This document shows positions 18,668 to 29,825 of a stretch of DNA of 64,000 nucleotides, piece after piece (the first letter of the stretch is position 1; every line of letters begins with the position of its first letter). Below the pieces are notes generated by a model. The model ran no database searches and was not told where the DNA came from. It worked only from the letters and a program-made list of their open reading frames with translations. Origin of the DNA: Planctomycetota bacterium (GTDB taxonomy: Bacteria; Planctomycetota; Phycisphaerae; Tepidisphaerales; Tepidisphaeraceae); contig JBCDKH010000001.1 of the NCBI GenBank assembly GCA_038746835.1, positions 1 through 64,000 of the forward strand. Direction: 5' to 3'. Position numbers and translations under genes: made by a program.

Positions 18668-19291
18668 GTGACCGCCGCTTACACCACGCTGCCCAACGAC
18701 CTTCGGGTACCAGAGATCGCCGTCGAGGACGATCGACCGGTGCTGGCTGGTGTGCTGGCGGAGTATGAGGACGTCGACAGCGTCTACGCCGCTGCAGAGA
18801 AGGTTCGGGACTCCGGCTACACGCGGTGGGACGTCCACTCGCCCTTCCCGATCCACGGCATTGAGAAGGCAATGAACCTTCGGCCGACGATTCTGCCCTG
18901 GATCTGCCTCGGCGGCGGTCTGGCGGGTCTGTTCGGCGGACTGTTCCTGTGCGTCTGGACGATGTCGACCAGCTACAGCTTTGCTGGCGGATTGCAGGGG
19001 TACGAGTACCTCATCAGCGGCAAGCCGATGTGGTCGCTGCCGCAGTTCATTCCCGTCATCTTCGAAACAACGATTCTGCTCGCCGCCTTCTCGGCAGGGC
19101 TCGGCATGATCGCTCTGAACGCGCTGCCGATGCTGTACAACCCGCTGCTCCGCAGCGAGCGGTTCCGCCGGGTGACCGACGACCGGTTCTTCATCGTCAT
19201 CGACGCGTCGGACCCCAAGTTCGACGTCACCGAGACCGAGCAACTGCTCCGCGACACCGGCACGACCGCCGTCGAGCGCGTTGTGGACTAG
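18668..19291 (+). CDS. actD: Alternative complex III membrane subunit ActD (DUF3341)
   Basis: The 207-residue protein starts with GTG at 18668. It shows the DUF3341 pattern: an N-terminal soluble ferredoxin-like part (VLAEYEDVDSVYAAAEKVRD, YTRWDVHSPFPIHGIEKAM), then two helices (GGGLAGLFGGLFLCVWT and IPVIFETTILLAAFSAGLG), and a C-terminal DRFFIVIDASDPKF with a TEQLLRDTG helix. The subunit caps the ActC/ActF membrane core. Its position between actC and actE is the normal order. Confidence 0.93.
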   Translation: MTAAYTTLPNDLRVPEIAVEDDRPVLAGVLAEYEDVDSVYAAAEKVRDSGYTRWDVHSPFPIHGIEKAMNLRPTILPWICLGGGLAGLFGGLFLCVWTMSTSYSFAGGLQGYEYLISGKPMWSLPQFIPVIFETTILLAAFSAGLGMIALNALPMLYNPLLRSERFRRVTDDRFFIVIDASDPKFDVTETEQLLRDTGTTAVERVVD

Positions 19292-19334
19292 CGCAACCGG
19301 CCTTCGAGCTTCTTCTCCACGCTTTACGACCTTC

Positions 19335-20204
19335 ATGCCCGCGAACGACGCCATCAAGAAGCAGGTCGACGACGCCGTCGCCGCCAACAGTCCGGCGACG
19401 CTGATGGCGGTGCGTGGGCTGGCGCGGTTTAACAACGTGCCGACGTGGCTGGTCTACATGGTGGTCATCACGATCGTCGCCAGCTGGATTCCGCTGGCCT
19501 GGGCGGTTCGCGAGAAGTTCACACGGAGCCCGTTGCCACGCGTCCACCTTCTCCAGGGCATGGACAACCAAGCCAAGTTCAAAGCGCAGAGCCAGAACGT
19601 CTTCTTTGAGAACGACATGGCCACGCGTCCGCCAGTGCCGGGCACGGTGAAGCGTGGCAACCTCGATGACGACCGCATGCTCGTCAGCGGCTTCGAAATG
19701 CGGGACGGCGAGGTCATCTGGGCCGACTCGATCCCGGTCGAAGTGACGCCCGAGCTCATGGCCAAGGGCAAGGAACTTTGGGCACGCTACTGCTACCTCT
19801 GCCACGGGTACGACGGATACGGCAACGGCCCGATTCACGTCCGAGCCGCCGCGAATACGAACAAGAACCCTCTCTGGGTCCAGCCGTCCAGCATCCACGA
19901 CGCGGTCCGCATGAGTCGGGAAGACGGGCACCTGTACAACACGATCAACATCGGCATCCGCAACATGGCCGGCTACGGCCATGCGATTCCGGACCCGGTC
20001 GATCGCTGGGCGATCGTCGCGTACATGCGTGCTTTGCAGACCAGCCAGAACGCCCCAGCCGAGCTGTGGCCCGAGGACACCAGCGACATCCCGGTCCAGC
20101 CGACGCTGGTGAGCGGCCGCGCGATGGTGATCGTCGTCGACGCCGAAGAAGCCGACACCGAAGCCGAGGCTGACACGCCGGCTGACGAAGCCCAGCAGGA
20201 CTGA
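19335..20204 (+). CDS. actE: Alternative complex III monohaem cytochrome c subunit ActE
   Basis: I use the ATG at 19335 (MPANDAIKKQ). The longer frame starts inside actD and lacks family similarity. The 289 residues have an N-terminal membrane helix (WLVYMVVITIVASWIPLAW) and a single haem site CYLCH at 153-157, with MAGYGHAIP downstream likely giving the axial Met. The C-terminal tail is Asp/Glu-rich. ActE is the electron exit subunit that hands electrons to cytochrome c or directly to the oxidase. Confidence 0.92.
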   Translation: MPANDAIKKQVDDAVAANSPATLMAVRGLARFNNVPTWLVYMVVITIVASWIPLAWAVREKFTRSPLPRVHLLQGMDNQAKFKAQSQNVFFENDMATRPPVPGTVKRGNLDDDRMLVSGFEMRDGEVIWADSIPVEVTPELMAKGKELWARYCYLCHGYDGYGNGPIHVRAAANTNKNPLWVQPSSIHDAVRMSREDGHLYNTINIGIRNMAGYGHAIPDPVDRWAIVAYMRALQTSQNAPAELWPEDTSDIPVQPTLVSGRAMVIVVDAEEADTEAEADTPADEAQQD

Positions 20205-20234
20205 TCACGCACTTTCCCGAGGAACTCCCACGAC

Positions 20235-21767
20235 GTGGCCACGCACGACACCGCAAGCCATCCCGCTCACAACGAGCCGCTGACGATCCCGTCGGACAAG
20301 GCCGACCGCTTGTTCGGCGTGTCCGCTGCGGTCACAGCGGCCGGGCTGGTGCTGGCGTTCGTCTTTGCGATTGTGTTTGGCGTTCGCCGGCTGATGCTGT
20401 CGTACCTCGTCAGCTACATGTTCGTTCTGTCGATTGCGCTCGGGGCATTGGTCTTCGTGCTCCTTCAACACGCGACCAAGGCGGGCTGGAGCGTCAACGT
20501 CCGCCGGGTGCCGGAACTGCTGACACGGCTGTTTCCACTGCTTGCGATCTTGGTGATTCCGATCATCGTCACGTTCCTGTTCCCGGGAACGGAAGGCGAC
20601 CGCGTCGAAGGGAAAGGCCCACTGCTCTACCCGTGGGCGATGTACCAGGTCGACCACGGCGACGACAGTTACGCCGTTGACGAGGAAGTCGAAGAACAAG
20701 CTGGTTCAGTCAGCGAAGACATCACGGGCGACTCGACCATCGAAGCGACGATGTCGGGCATCGCGAACCCCGCTTACGACCCAGACTCGGCCGAGGGGCA
20801 CCTGCTGACGGACCCACGCCAGAACCTCACAGTCGAGCGGGCGGAGCACCACGCGTACCACATCGATCCTTTAACAGAGGGCAAGCTCGGCTGGTTGAAT
20901 CGGCCGTTCTTCATGGCTCGGATCGTCGTCTACTTCGCAGCGTGGATCGCGATCGCAGGCTTCTACTACCGCACCAGCGTCCGTCAAGACGGCGACGGTG
21001 ATCCGGAGCGAACCAACGCGATGACGCGTTGGAGCTACATCAACCTCGTCATCCTCGGCCTGACGCTCACATTCGCCAGCTTCGACCTGGTAATGAGCCT
21101 CGACCCGCACTTCTTCAGCACCATCTTCGGCGGCTACATCTTCTCCGGTGGAATGGTGGGTTTCTTCGCCGTCACGATCCTCGCCTACCAGTTCCTGCGC
21201 ATGGCCGGGCTCCTCAAGGAGAGCGTGACCGTCGAGCACTACCACGACTTGGGCAAGTGGCTCTTCGCCTTCACGTTCTTCTGGGGTTACATCGCGTTCA
21301 GCCAGTACATGTTGATCTGGTACGCGAACATCCCTGAAACCACCTACTGGTTCGGCGTTCGCGGAGCGACCACCATCCCGGCGAACCTCGGCTTCGGTGC
21401 CTGGGGTGACGATCCCGACGCCCCGGCCCAGGTCGGCTGGTGGGCTGTCGTTTCGATGACGCTGCTGGTCGGCCACTTGCTTATTCCGTTCGCGGCGCTG
21501 CTGAGCCGACACGTGAAGCGGAATCTGACGCTGCTCGGCTTCTGGGCCGGCTGGCTGCTGGTGATGCACTGGATCGACCTCTACTGGCTGATCATGCCTG
21601 AGATGCTCGTCGGCGGCTGGCAACTGCTGCCGCTGACCGAGATCGCCTGTGCGATGATGGTCTGCGGCGCCAGCGTCGCCTGGATCGCTCGCGAGATGAA
21701 GATCGTCAAACTCCGCCCCGCCGCGGATCCACGTGCCAAGGAGAGCCTCGCGTTCCACAACATCTAA
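20235..21767 (+). CDS. actF: Alternative complex III membrane subunit ActF
   Basis: The start is GTG at 20235. The 510 residues have about ten helices and several ActF landmarks: WLNRPFFMARIVVYFAAW, then FASFDLVMSLDPHFFSTIFG, and WGYIAFSQYMLIWYANIPE with an acidic exit segment. These, with the LDPHF and QYMLIWY motifs, mark the NrfD-like ActF. A 130-residue acidic extramembrane insert after the third helix is unusually long. The gene sits 30 bases after actE. Confidence 0.92.
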   Translation: MATHDTASHPAHNEPLTIPSDKADRLFGVSAAVTAAGLVLAFVFAIVFGVRRLMLSYLVSYMFVLSIALGALVFVLLQHATKAGWSVNVRRVPELLTRLFPLLAILVIPIIVTFLFPGTEGDRVEGKGPLLYPWAMYQVDHGDDSYAVDEEVEEQAGSVSEDITGDSTIEATMSGIANPAYDPDSAEGHLLTDPRQNLTVERAEHHAYHIDPLTEGKLGWLNRPFFMARIVVYFAAWIAIAGFYYRTSVRQDGDGDPERTNAMTRWSYINLVILGLTLTFASFDLVMSLDPHFFSTIFGGYIFSGGMVGFFAVTILAYQFLRMAGLLKESVTVEHYHDLGKWLFAFTFFWGYIAFSQYMLIWYANIPETTYWFGVRGATTIPANLGFGAWGDDPDAPAQVGWWAVVSMTLLVGHLLIPFAALLSRHVKRNLTLLGFWAGWLLVMHWIDLYWLIMPEMLVGGWQLLPLTEIACAMMVCGASVAWIAREMKIVKLRPAADPRAKESLAFHNI

Positions 21768-21839
21768 GAGCGAGCAGGTCGCAGCGAGCTGCGGCCTTTG
21801 CCCCTGTTCCTGACTTCCGCCACCGACGACTCCTAACCC

Positions 21840-22445
21840 ATGTCCTCCAACCGTCAAGACGTCAATGTCGGCCTCGTCGCGTTCGTGGGCGTGGTGGGCA
21901 CGATGGTCTTGCTCATCATCGTGCTCGGCGTGCAGGCGTGGTTCGGTTTCGAGTCCGATCTCATCGTCAGCCAGCGCTACGGCGCCGATGACAACGTCGA
22001 CTGGCGTCGGCTCAAGAGCGAGCAGTACGCCAACATCGGTGATCCGATTGGCAACGACACGATCTACGCGTCCGAAACCGCCCCGCCGACGCGGTTCTCG
22101 TTCGCGATGGGCGAAGAGCGACAGGACTACCTGATCGGCGAAGGCGCAGCGGAGGGCTACCGGTTCCTGGGCGAAGAGCGCGACCAGCTCGTCGTGCCGA
22201 TTCACCTCGCCATGGCCGCCGTGGTCGCCGAGCGTGGCGGGCCCTCCATCTCGCGCGACGACATGCTGGCCCTGGACGAGGGCCGCAACTACTACGTCAC
22301 GCTCGTCAACAAGTCGTACAACTCGCCGGAGTCGACCGTCGAGATTCCGACCCGCCGTCCGAGCACGCGTCCGGCCGAGACGCCCATGGGACAGTCTGCC
22401 GCACACCCGAACGGTTCTGAAACGTCGACGGAGTCTTCGTCGTAG
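21840..22445 (+). CDS. Membrane-anchored protein of unknown function in the ACIII-oxidase operon
   Basis: The 201-residue protein has one N-terminal helix (LVAFVGVVGTMVLLIIVLGVQ). A soluble region follows with WRRLKSEQYANIGD, IPTRRPS and a Ser/Thr-rich tail. There is no haem or copper motif. It is placed between actF and the Sco gene. Other ACIII operons carry small extra subunits (ActG or assembly proteins) here, so an accessory subunit linking ACIII to the oxidase is possible. This is inferred from position only. Confidence 0.75.
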   Translation: MSSNRQDVNVGLVAFVGVVGTMVLLIIVLGVQAWFGFESDLIVSQRYGADDNVDWRRLKSEQYANIGDPIGNDTIYASETAPPTRFSFAMGEERQDYLIGEGAAEGYRFLGEERDQLVVPIHLAMAAVVAERGGPSISRDDMLALDEGRNYYVTLVNKSYNSPESTVEIPTRRPSTRPAETPMGQSAAHPNGSETSTESSS

Positions 22446-22458
22446 ATTTCACTCATCA

Positions 22459-23427
22459 GTGAAGACCACACGACTCATCCTCTCAGGGCTGCTCGGAAGC
22501 CTCGTTCTGGGCGACGTCGCGCTCGGCCAGTATCAGCGTCGGGCGACCGATGACCTGGACGGTGCGTTCCAGAACGAAGTCATCGAAGATGCCCGCTCCA
22601 AGGCCGGAATCGACGAAAAGCTCGGCGAGTTCATCCCGCGCGACCTCGTCTTCACCAACGCCAACGGGCAGCAGCTAAGCATCGGCGACGTCCTGGACGA
22701 GGGCAAGCCGGTCATCATCCAGATGGCCTACTACCGCTGTCCCCAGCTCTGCGGCGAGGTCATGAACGGCATGGTCCGCTCCATGCTCGACTTGGCCGGC
22801 GATTACGAGATTTCCCAGGACTTCGAGGTCATCACCGTCAGCTTCGACAGCCGCGAGGATGTGTCGCTGGCCCGCAGCAACAAGGACGCGACCGTCGACG
22901 TCATGAGCCGCGAGTTCGAGGAGTCGGACGTCGAGTCCGGCTGGAACTTCTGGGTGGGCGACGACCTGAACATCGAGCGGCTAGCCGACGCAATCGGCTT
23001 CCGCTTCGCCTGGATCCCGGAGGCTCAGGAGTACAGCCACACGGGTACGATCGTCCTCGTCACGCCCGACGGCAAAGTCAGCCGCTACCTGCAAGGGCCG
23101 CGATTTGAAGCGCAGACGCTGCGTTTGAGCCTCGTCGGAGCCAGCGAGGGCCGCCTTCAGCCGAGCCTGAAGGACGCCTTCATCCTCTACTGCTTCAGCT
23201 TCGATCCGACCACCGGCCGGTACACCGCGACGGCCATGACGGTCATGAAGATCGGTGGGGCCACGACGGTCGTGACGCTTGGCATCGTCATCCTGTTCCT
23301 GCTCCACCTCGAAAAGAAGGGCCGACTGCGTCGTCACCCCAACGCAGGTACGCCGATCGACGAGGTGGACGACGTTCCGCCGCCGTCGGCACCGTCTTCC
23401 GGCGGGAAGCCGCACGCGTTTGCCTGA
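22459..23427 (+). CDS. SCO1/SenC-type copper chaperone for cytochrome oxidase assembly
   Basis: The start is GTG at 22459, 13 bases after the previous stop; the frame is open further upstream but only inside the preceding gene. The 322 residues contain a signal sequence, a thioredoxin-like domain with the copper site YRCPQLCGEV (Cys 94 and 98) and the matching His 194 in EYSHTGTIVLV. A C-terminal membrane helix (TTVVTLGIVILFLLHL) completes it. Sco proteins deliver copper to the CuA centre of subunit II, encoded next. Confidence 0.93.
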   Translation: MKTTRLILSGLLGSLVLGDVALGQYQRRATDDLDGAFQNEVIEDARSKAGIDEKLGEFIPRDLVFTNANGQQLSIGDVLDEGKPVIIQMAYYRCPQLCGEVMNGMVRSMLDLAGDYEISQDFEVITVSFDSREDVSLARSNKDATVDVMSREFEESDVESGWNFWVGDDLNIERLADAIGFRFAWIPEAQEYSHTGTIVLVTPDGKVSRYLQGPRFEAQTLRLSLVGASEGRLQPSLKDAFILYCFSFDPTTGRYTATAMTVMKIGGATTVVTLGIVILFLLHLEKKGRLRRHPNAGTPIDEVDDVPPPSAPSSGGKPHAFA

Positions 23428-23484
23428 TCCTTCACTTTTCCTGACGAACACGCCTTCGGGTCGACCGAATCCCACGTCTTTGCC

Positions 23485-24819
23485 ATGATGCACCTGCTGG
23501 TCATGAAGCGACGCCTCCTCCCGACCATCCTCACGCTCTGCCTCGCCCTGCCGGCCGCTTCGTTCGCACAGGACTCGGACGCCGATGCGCCGCTGATCAC
23601 GCGTGGCCAAGAGCAGGCGGTCGAGTCCGCGGAGGCGACGCTGCAGTCATCTCAGGCCGCCGCTGGTGCCGAAGTCGAGACCGCGGAGCCAGAGCTTGCC
23701 GGACGCGACAAGCGACAGGCTGATTTCGAGCAGTACGTCGACACGATCCGCACGCTTGTGCCGTCCATGCCCGAGCAGATGGACACCGGCACGATGGATG
23801 GCCTCGGCCTCTCCGCCATGCCGCAGGACGCCGCAAGCCAGGCTGGGGACGTCGACTTCCTCTACCAGTTCATCCTTTGGGTCTGCTACATCTTCGGCGG
23901 CATCGTGATTATCGCGATGTTCTGGTTCCTGATTAAGTATCGGGCCAGGAGCGACGACGAGCCCGACCCGACCGGAACGTCCAGCCACTCAACGACGCTT
24001 GAAATCACCTGGACGGTCATTCCGACCTGCATCGTCCTGGTGATGTTCACGCTCGGCTTCCGCGGCTACTTGAACGACACCATCGCGCCGCCCAACGCGT
24101 ACAAGATCAACGTCGTCGGCGGCTCGTGGTACTGGCAGTTCGAGTACCCCAACGGCGCGATCCTCGAACACCTGCACCTGCCCAAGGACCGGCCGGTGGA
24201 GTTCACGCTCAAGAGCATGGACGTCATCCACTCGATCTACATCCCGGCCTTCCGAATGAAGAAGGACGTGGTTCCTGGCCGGTTCAACAAAACGTGGACG
24301 ACACCGACGGTTGAGGGCGTCTTCGAGCTCTTCTGCACCGAGTACTGCGGCACGCTCCACTCGCAGATGGCAGCCAAGGTCTTCGTCTACGAGCCTGAAG
24401 ACTTCGAGGTCATCCTAGAGAAGTTCAGTGACCTGCGTGTCGATCCGGTCACGGGCGAAGAGCGTCCGCCGGCCGAGGTCGGTGCCAAGCTCTGGCAGGT
24501 TCGTGGTTGTGCGGGCTGTCACAGCGTCGATGGCGCCGCCATGACCGGCCCGACTTGGAAGGACCTCTGGAACAAGCCGAATCACGCGATGGTCGACGGC
24601 ACTGTTGTCGAGGTCAACGAAGACTACATCCGCGAGTCGATCTTCTACCCGCAGCGCCAGATCGTCGCCGGCTACGGCAACGCGATGGCCAGCTACCTCG
24701 GCGTTCTGAGCGAACGCGATGTGTCCGACATCATCGCGTACATGAAGACGATCAGCAGTTACACCGAAGAAATGACCGAGGCCGAGTCGGCCGTCGTCGA
24801 GCCCGGCGACGAGGGCTAA
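23485..24819 (+). CDS. coxB: Cytochrome c oxidase subunit II with fused cytochrome c domain (caa3 type)
   Basis: The 444-residue protein has a signal peptide and two helices. Its cupredoxin domain carries the complete CuA ligand set in [13 protein letters not shown] (Cys 284, Cys 288, His 292, Met 295). The C-terminus is a cytochrome c domain with CAGCH at 342-346. The fused haem domain defines a caa3-type oxidase able to accept electrons directly from ACIII. Three ATGs (23485, 23488, 23503) are possible; the last gives the most compact signal peptide. Confidence 0.95.
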   Translation: MMHLLVMKRRLLPTILTLCLALPAASFAQDSDADAPLITRGQEQAVESAEATLQSSQAAAGAEVETAEPELAGRDKRQADFEQYVDTIRTLVPSMPEQMDTGTMDGLGLSAMPQDAASQAGDVDFLYQFILWVCYIFGGIVIIAMFWFLIKYRARSDDEPDPTGTSSHSTTLEITWTVIPTCIVLVMFTLGFRGYLNDTIAPPNAYKINVVGGSWYWQFEYPNGAILEHLHLPKDRPVEFTLKSMDVIHSIYIPAFRMKKDVVPGRFNKTWTTPTVEGVFELFCTEYCGTLHSQMAAKVFVYEPEDFEVILEKFSDLRVDPVTGEERPPAEVGAKLWQVRGCAGCHSVDGAAMTGPTWKDLWNKPNHAMVDGTVVEVNEDYIRESIFYPQRQIVAGYGNAMASYLGVLSERDVSDIIAYMKTISSYTEEMTEAESAVVEPGDEG

Positions 24820-24865
24820 CCGCTTACAAGACCACCACTTTTCGATCCCCAGCTTCGAGACGTTT

Positions 24866-26749
<1,884 letters not shown>

Positions 26750-26792
26750 GTGTGACGACTCCGGTTCGACCCGTTAGCCTCTGAGCTTCACG

Positions 26793-27851
26793 ATGACAGT
26801 CCTTTCGCCCGAGCACGCCGACGCCGACCACGGTCATCACGGCGATCATCCGCCCCACCTGGCGCACCACTTCGACACGCCCGAACAGCAGTTCGACTCT
26901 GCGAAGGTCGGTATGTGGGCCTTTTTGGCGACGGAAATCCTCATGTTCGGCGGCCTGTTCGTCGCCTACGCGGTTTACCGCTACAACAACCCGGACGTCT
27001 TCAAGTACTCCGCCGACCACCTCAAGTGGTCGCTCGGTGCGACCAACACGCTCATTCTGCTCGCCTCGTCGTTGACGATGGCCTTGGCCGTCCGGGCAGC
27101 CCAGCTCGGGCAGCAGTCGTACCTGAAGCTCATGCTGGCGATGACGCTTCTGGGCGGCGTCGGCTTCATGGTCATCAAGACCGTCGAGTACACCGACAAG
27201 TTCAATCACGGCCTGTTCCCCGGCAGGTGGAACGTCTACGACCGCCAAAGCGAAGGCGGGCAGGAACGCTTCGCCAGCTACATCGCCCACGAGCAGGGTG
27301 CTGCCCATCACGACGAACACAGCAGCGACTCCCACGCCGCGGGGAGTAACGCCCATCACGAGGACGACGACCACGAAGATCATCACGCAGACGGTCACGC
27401 GGAGACGCCAGATCAGGCGGTCGCATCGCCGGTCGTCGCCTCAGATGTCTTTGCCATGCTCGGCCCGGACTACGTCGACCCCAACGCCGGCACCGGCGAT
27501 GCAGCGATCCACCGGCCGACGATCGACATGGCTCAGCTGTCCATCAGCCACGACGCGCACAACGGCGACGGTGCCCACGCCGGTGGCAAACACAGCGTCG
27601 CGTATGGCGACCTATCGATCAAAGAGCAGTCCAACCTCAAGGCGTTCTTCGGCATCTATTACATGATGACCGACCTTCACGGCATCCACGTGCTCATCGG
27701 CATGGGCCTGATCGGCTGGGTCCTCATCAAGAGCCTCGCCGGCACCTTCGGCCCGGCATATTTCACACCCGTCGACCTTGTCGGCCTGTACTGGCACATC
27801 GTCGACCTGATCTGGATCTTCCTCTTCCCGCTGCTGTACCTCATCCACTGA
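26793..27851 (+). CDS. coxC: Cytochrome c oxidase subunit III with His-rich insertion
   Basis: Subunit III helices are clear at both ends: KVGMWAFLATEILMFGGLFV near residue 40 and FFGIYYMMTDLHGIHVLIGM plus LYWHIVDLIWIFLFPLLYLI at the C-terminus. Between helices 3 and 4 lies an insertion of about 110 residues, roughly 168-277, very rich in His, Asp and Glu (AHHDEHSSDSHAAGSNAHHE and similar). This makes the protein 352 residues long. Such a stretch is soluble and could bind copper or zinc; that is inference. Confidence 0.93.
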   Translation: MTVLSPEHADADHGHHGDHPPHLAHHFDTPEQQFDSAKVGMWAFLATEILMFGGLFVAYAVYRYNNPDVFKYSADHLKWSLGATNTLILLASSLTMALAVRAAQLGQQSYLKLMLAMTLLGGVGFMVIKTVEYTDKFNHGLFPGRWNVYDRQSEGGQERFASYIAHEQGAAHHDEHSSDSHAAGSNAHHEDDDHEDHHADGHAETPDQAVASPVVASDVFAMLGPDYVDPNAGTGDAAIHRPTIDMAQLSISHDAHNGDGAHAGGKHSVAYGDLSIKEQSNLKAFFGIYYMMTDLHGIHVLIGMGLIGWVLIKSLAGTFGPAYFTPVDLVGLYWHIVDLIWIFLFPLLYLIH

Positions 27852-27857
27852 CCCGCC

Positions 27858-28346
27858 ATGGCCATCACCAACGACAGTGGCGTTCGAGGCACCGCAGCCG
27901 TCTCGCTCGCCGACATCACCGACGAAGACCGTCAGCTGACCGCCGAGCGTGCTGACGGTCTCTCACGAGGACTGAGCGGGCTAGGTGCTCCGGTAAGTCA
28001 TGCAGAACACGACGAGCCGCACGTCGCGCCCTTGTGGATCATGTACGGCACGTTTGCGGCATTGGTCGGGCTCACAGTTCTTACCGTCGGAGCTCGATTC
28101 GTCGACTTCGGTGCTCAGATCAACATCATGATTGCCCTCGGCCTTGCCTTCTTGAAGGCGGTGCTCGTGGCGATGTTCTTCATGCACCTGATCTGGGACA
28201 GCAAGCTCAATCAGCTGATCCTGGTCAGCACGCTGCTGTTCCTGACGATCTTCATTGGCGTGGCGATCATCGACAGCGACCAGTACCAGCCGATCCTCGA
28301 CCCCGCCGACGCCTACACCACCAGCATCGAAGCCGCTGGCGAGTGA
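27858..28346 (+). CDS. coxD: Cytochrome c oxidase subunit IV (prokaryotic type)
   Basis: The 162-residue protein starts six bases after coxC. It has a soluble Asp-rich N-terminus and three helices (APLWIMYGTFAALVGLTVLTVG, INIMIALGLAFLKAVLVAMFF, QLILVSTLLFLTIFIGVAI). MFFMHLIWDSKLN after the second helix is typical of the COX4_pro family. It is the last gene of the operon and converges with the CNNM gene only 18 bases away. Confidence 0.92.
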   Translation: MAITNDSGVRGTAAVSLADITDEDRQLTAERADGLSRGLSGLGAPVSHAEHDEPHVAPLWIMYGTFAALVGLTVLTVGARFVDFGAQINIMIALGLAFLKAVLVAMFFMHLIWDSKLNQLILVSTLLFLTIFIGVAIIDSDQYQPILDPADAYTTSIEAAGE

Positions 28347-28364
28347 CGTGCCGTAGCCGCCTGA

Positions 28365-29825
28365 TCACTCTTCGTCTTCGCGCTTGCGAAGCGTTGCTCC
28401 TCGCACCTGACCACGTTCAACGTAGTTGACGGTGACGTCGACGCTGTCGAGCGGGACGGAGTCTCCGGAGACCGGCCAGCGGCCGAGCTCGCGGGTGACG
28501 TAGCCGCCGAGCGTCGTCACATCGCCGCCCTCGGCCTTGTCCATTGCTGCGTCGCTGAGTTGCAGCTTCTGGAAGATCTCACGCAGCGGCACCTCGCCGT
28601 CTGCACGCCATTCGCTGGCAATGACTTCGCCGTTGACCTGCTCGTGGCCGACGTCGCAGCTGACGGGTTCCAGCTTCCAGACGCGCTCACCTGCGTCGAA
28701 CTCGTCCTCAATGTCGCCGACGACTTCCTCCAGCACGTCTTCGAGCGTGATGACGCCCTGCGTGCTGCCGTACTCGTCAACGACGATCGCCATGTGGCTT
28801 TCCAGCCGCTGGCCGCCGGGCTCCTGGAAGCCTTGCTGGAACCGGCTGAGCAACAGTCCCAGGTTCTGCGTCTCGGGCACGAACGGCACCGGACGGACGA
28901 GCGACGCGAGGTCGATCTGACCCGAGCCGATGACGTGCAGCTCTCCGCCGGGCGAATCCGGCAGCAACGCCCGCACCTCATCCGGTTTGTCCGGATCGTC
29001 AGCCACGTGCAGGCGTCCTGGAACAAGTGACAGTGCGTTGAACACGTCGCGCAGGTGGACAATGCCCTTGACGTCATCCACACCCTCTCCCAGCACCGGC
29101 AGCCGCGTGTAGGGCGTCTGACGCAGCGTGCTCAGCACCTCGGCAAAGCCGTCGCTCAGGTGTAGCACGTGCATGTCCTTGCGGGGCGTCATCACCTGCC
29201 GCGCCTTGACCTCCTGCAGCCGACCGGCGGCGGCGATCATCTGCTCCTGGTGCTCGTTGATGACCTGCGTCGTCCGAGCCATCGCAGCCAGCGTCGCGAT
29301 CTCATCGGTGCCGACGACCTTGTGGTGCCCGCCGGACGTGTCGAACGGCTTGTTCACAAACTTCACTGCCGCCAGCACCGGCTTCATCACGTTGACGATC
29401 AGCAACATCGGTCTGGCCGTGAAGGCGGCGACCGTCGTGTTGTACCGAACGCCGAGACTCTTAGGCAGGATCTCGGTGAACTGCAGCATCAGCACGGTGA
29501 AGACCGCACCGAACGCGAACACACTCCAGCCGCCTGCGTTCTCGCCGAAGAGTTGCGGGTTCTGATCGACCCACTCCTCGAATTTCGCCCCGGCCATCGT
29601 CGCGCCGATGGTGTGGGCGGCGGTGTTGCAGATCAGGATGACGCTGATCGGGCGTTCGACTTCCTTCTTGAACGCTTCCCAGATCTCGCCCGCCTTGGGT
29701 CGACGACGCTTGAGACCGGCGACGTCGCCAGGCGTGAGGCTCAGCAGCGTCGCTTCCATGAGCGAGCAGATCGCACTGATCGACAGCGACGTTCCGACGG
29801 CAAGCAGAAGAATGAGAAGCGTCAT
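28365..29825 (-). CDS. CNNM/CorC-type membrane protein with CBS domains (hemolysin family)
   Basis: I chose the ATG at 29825, which overlaps the truA stop (ATGA) and opens with the membrane helix TLLILLLAVGTSLSISAICSLMEAT. The 486-residue protein has the DUF21/CNNM membrane domain, including CNTAAHTIGATMAGA and FTEILPKSLGVRYN. A CBS pair follows (VMTPRKDMHVL; VVDEYGSTQGVITLEDVLEEVVGDI) and then a CorC_HlyC domain at the C-terminus. Members move Mg2+/Na+ or affect divalent-ion resistance. It is the last gene of a coupled operon with truA and the fused oxidoreductase. Confidence 0.92.
   Translation of the reverse strand: MTLLILLLAVGTSLSISAICSLMEATLLSLTPGDVAGLKRRRPKAGEIWEAFKKEVERPISVILICNTAAHTIGATMAGAKFEEWVDQNPQLFGENAGGWSVFAFGAVFTVLMLQFTEILPKSLGVRYNTTVAAFTARPMLLIVNVMKPVLAAVKFVNKPFDTSGGHHKVVGTDEIATLAAMARTTQVINEHQEQMIAAAGRLQEVKARQVMTPRKDMHVLHLSDGFAEVLSTLRQTPYTRLPVLGEGVDDVKGIVHLRDVFNALSLVPGRLHVADDPDKPDEVRALLPDSPGGELHVIGSGQIDLASLVRPVPFVPETQNLGLLLSRFQQGFQEPGGQRLESHMAIVVDEYGSTQGVITLEDVLEEVVGDIEDEFDAGERVWKLEPVSCDVGHEQVNGEVIASEWRADGEVPLREIFQKLQLSDAAMDKAEGGDVTTLGGYVTRELGRWPVSGDSVPLDSVDVTVNYVERGQVRGATLRKREDEE

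Noticed and set aside
28376-28391. CTTCGC-GCTT-GCGAAG hairpin as terminator of the cox operon
   Set aside because: The stem is only six bases, lies within the 3' end of the convergent CNNM gene and has no T-run.
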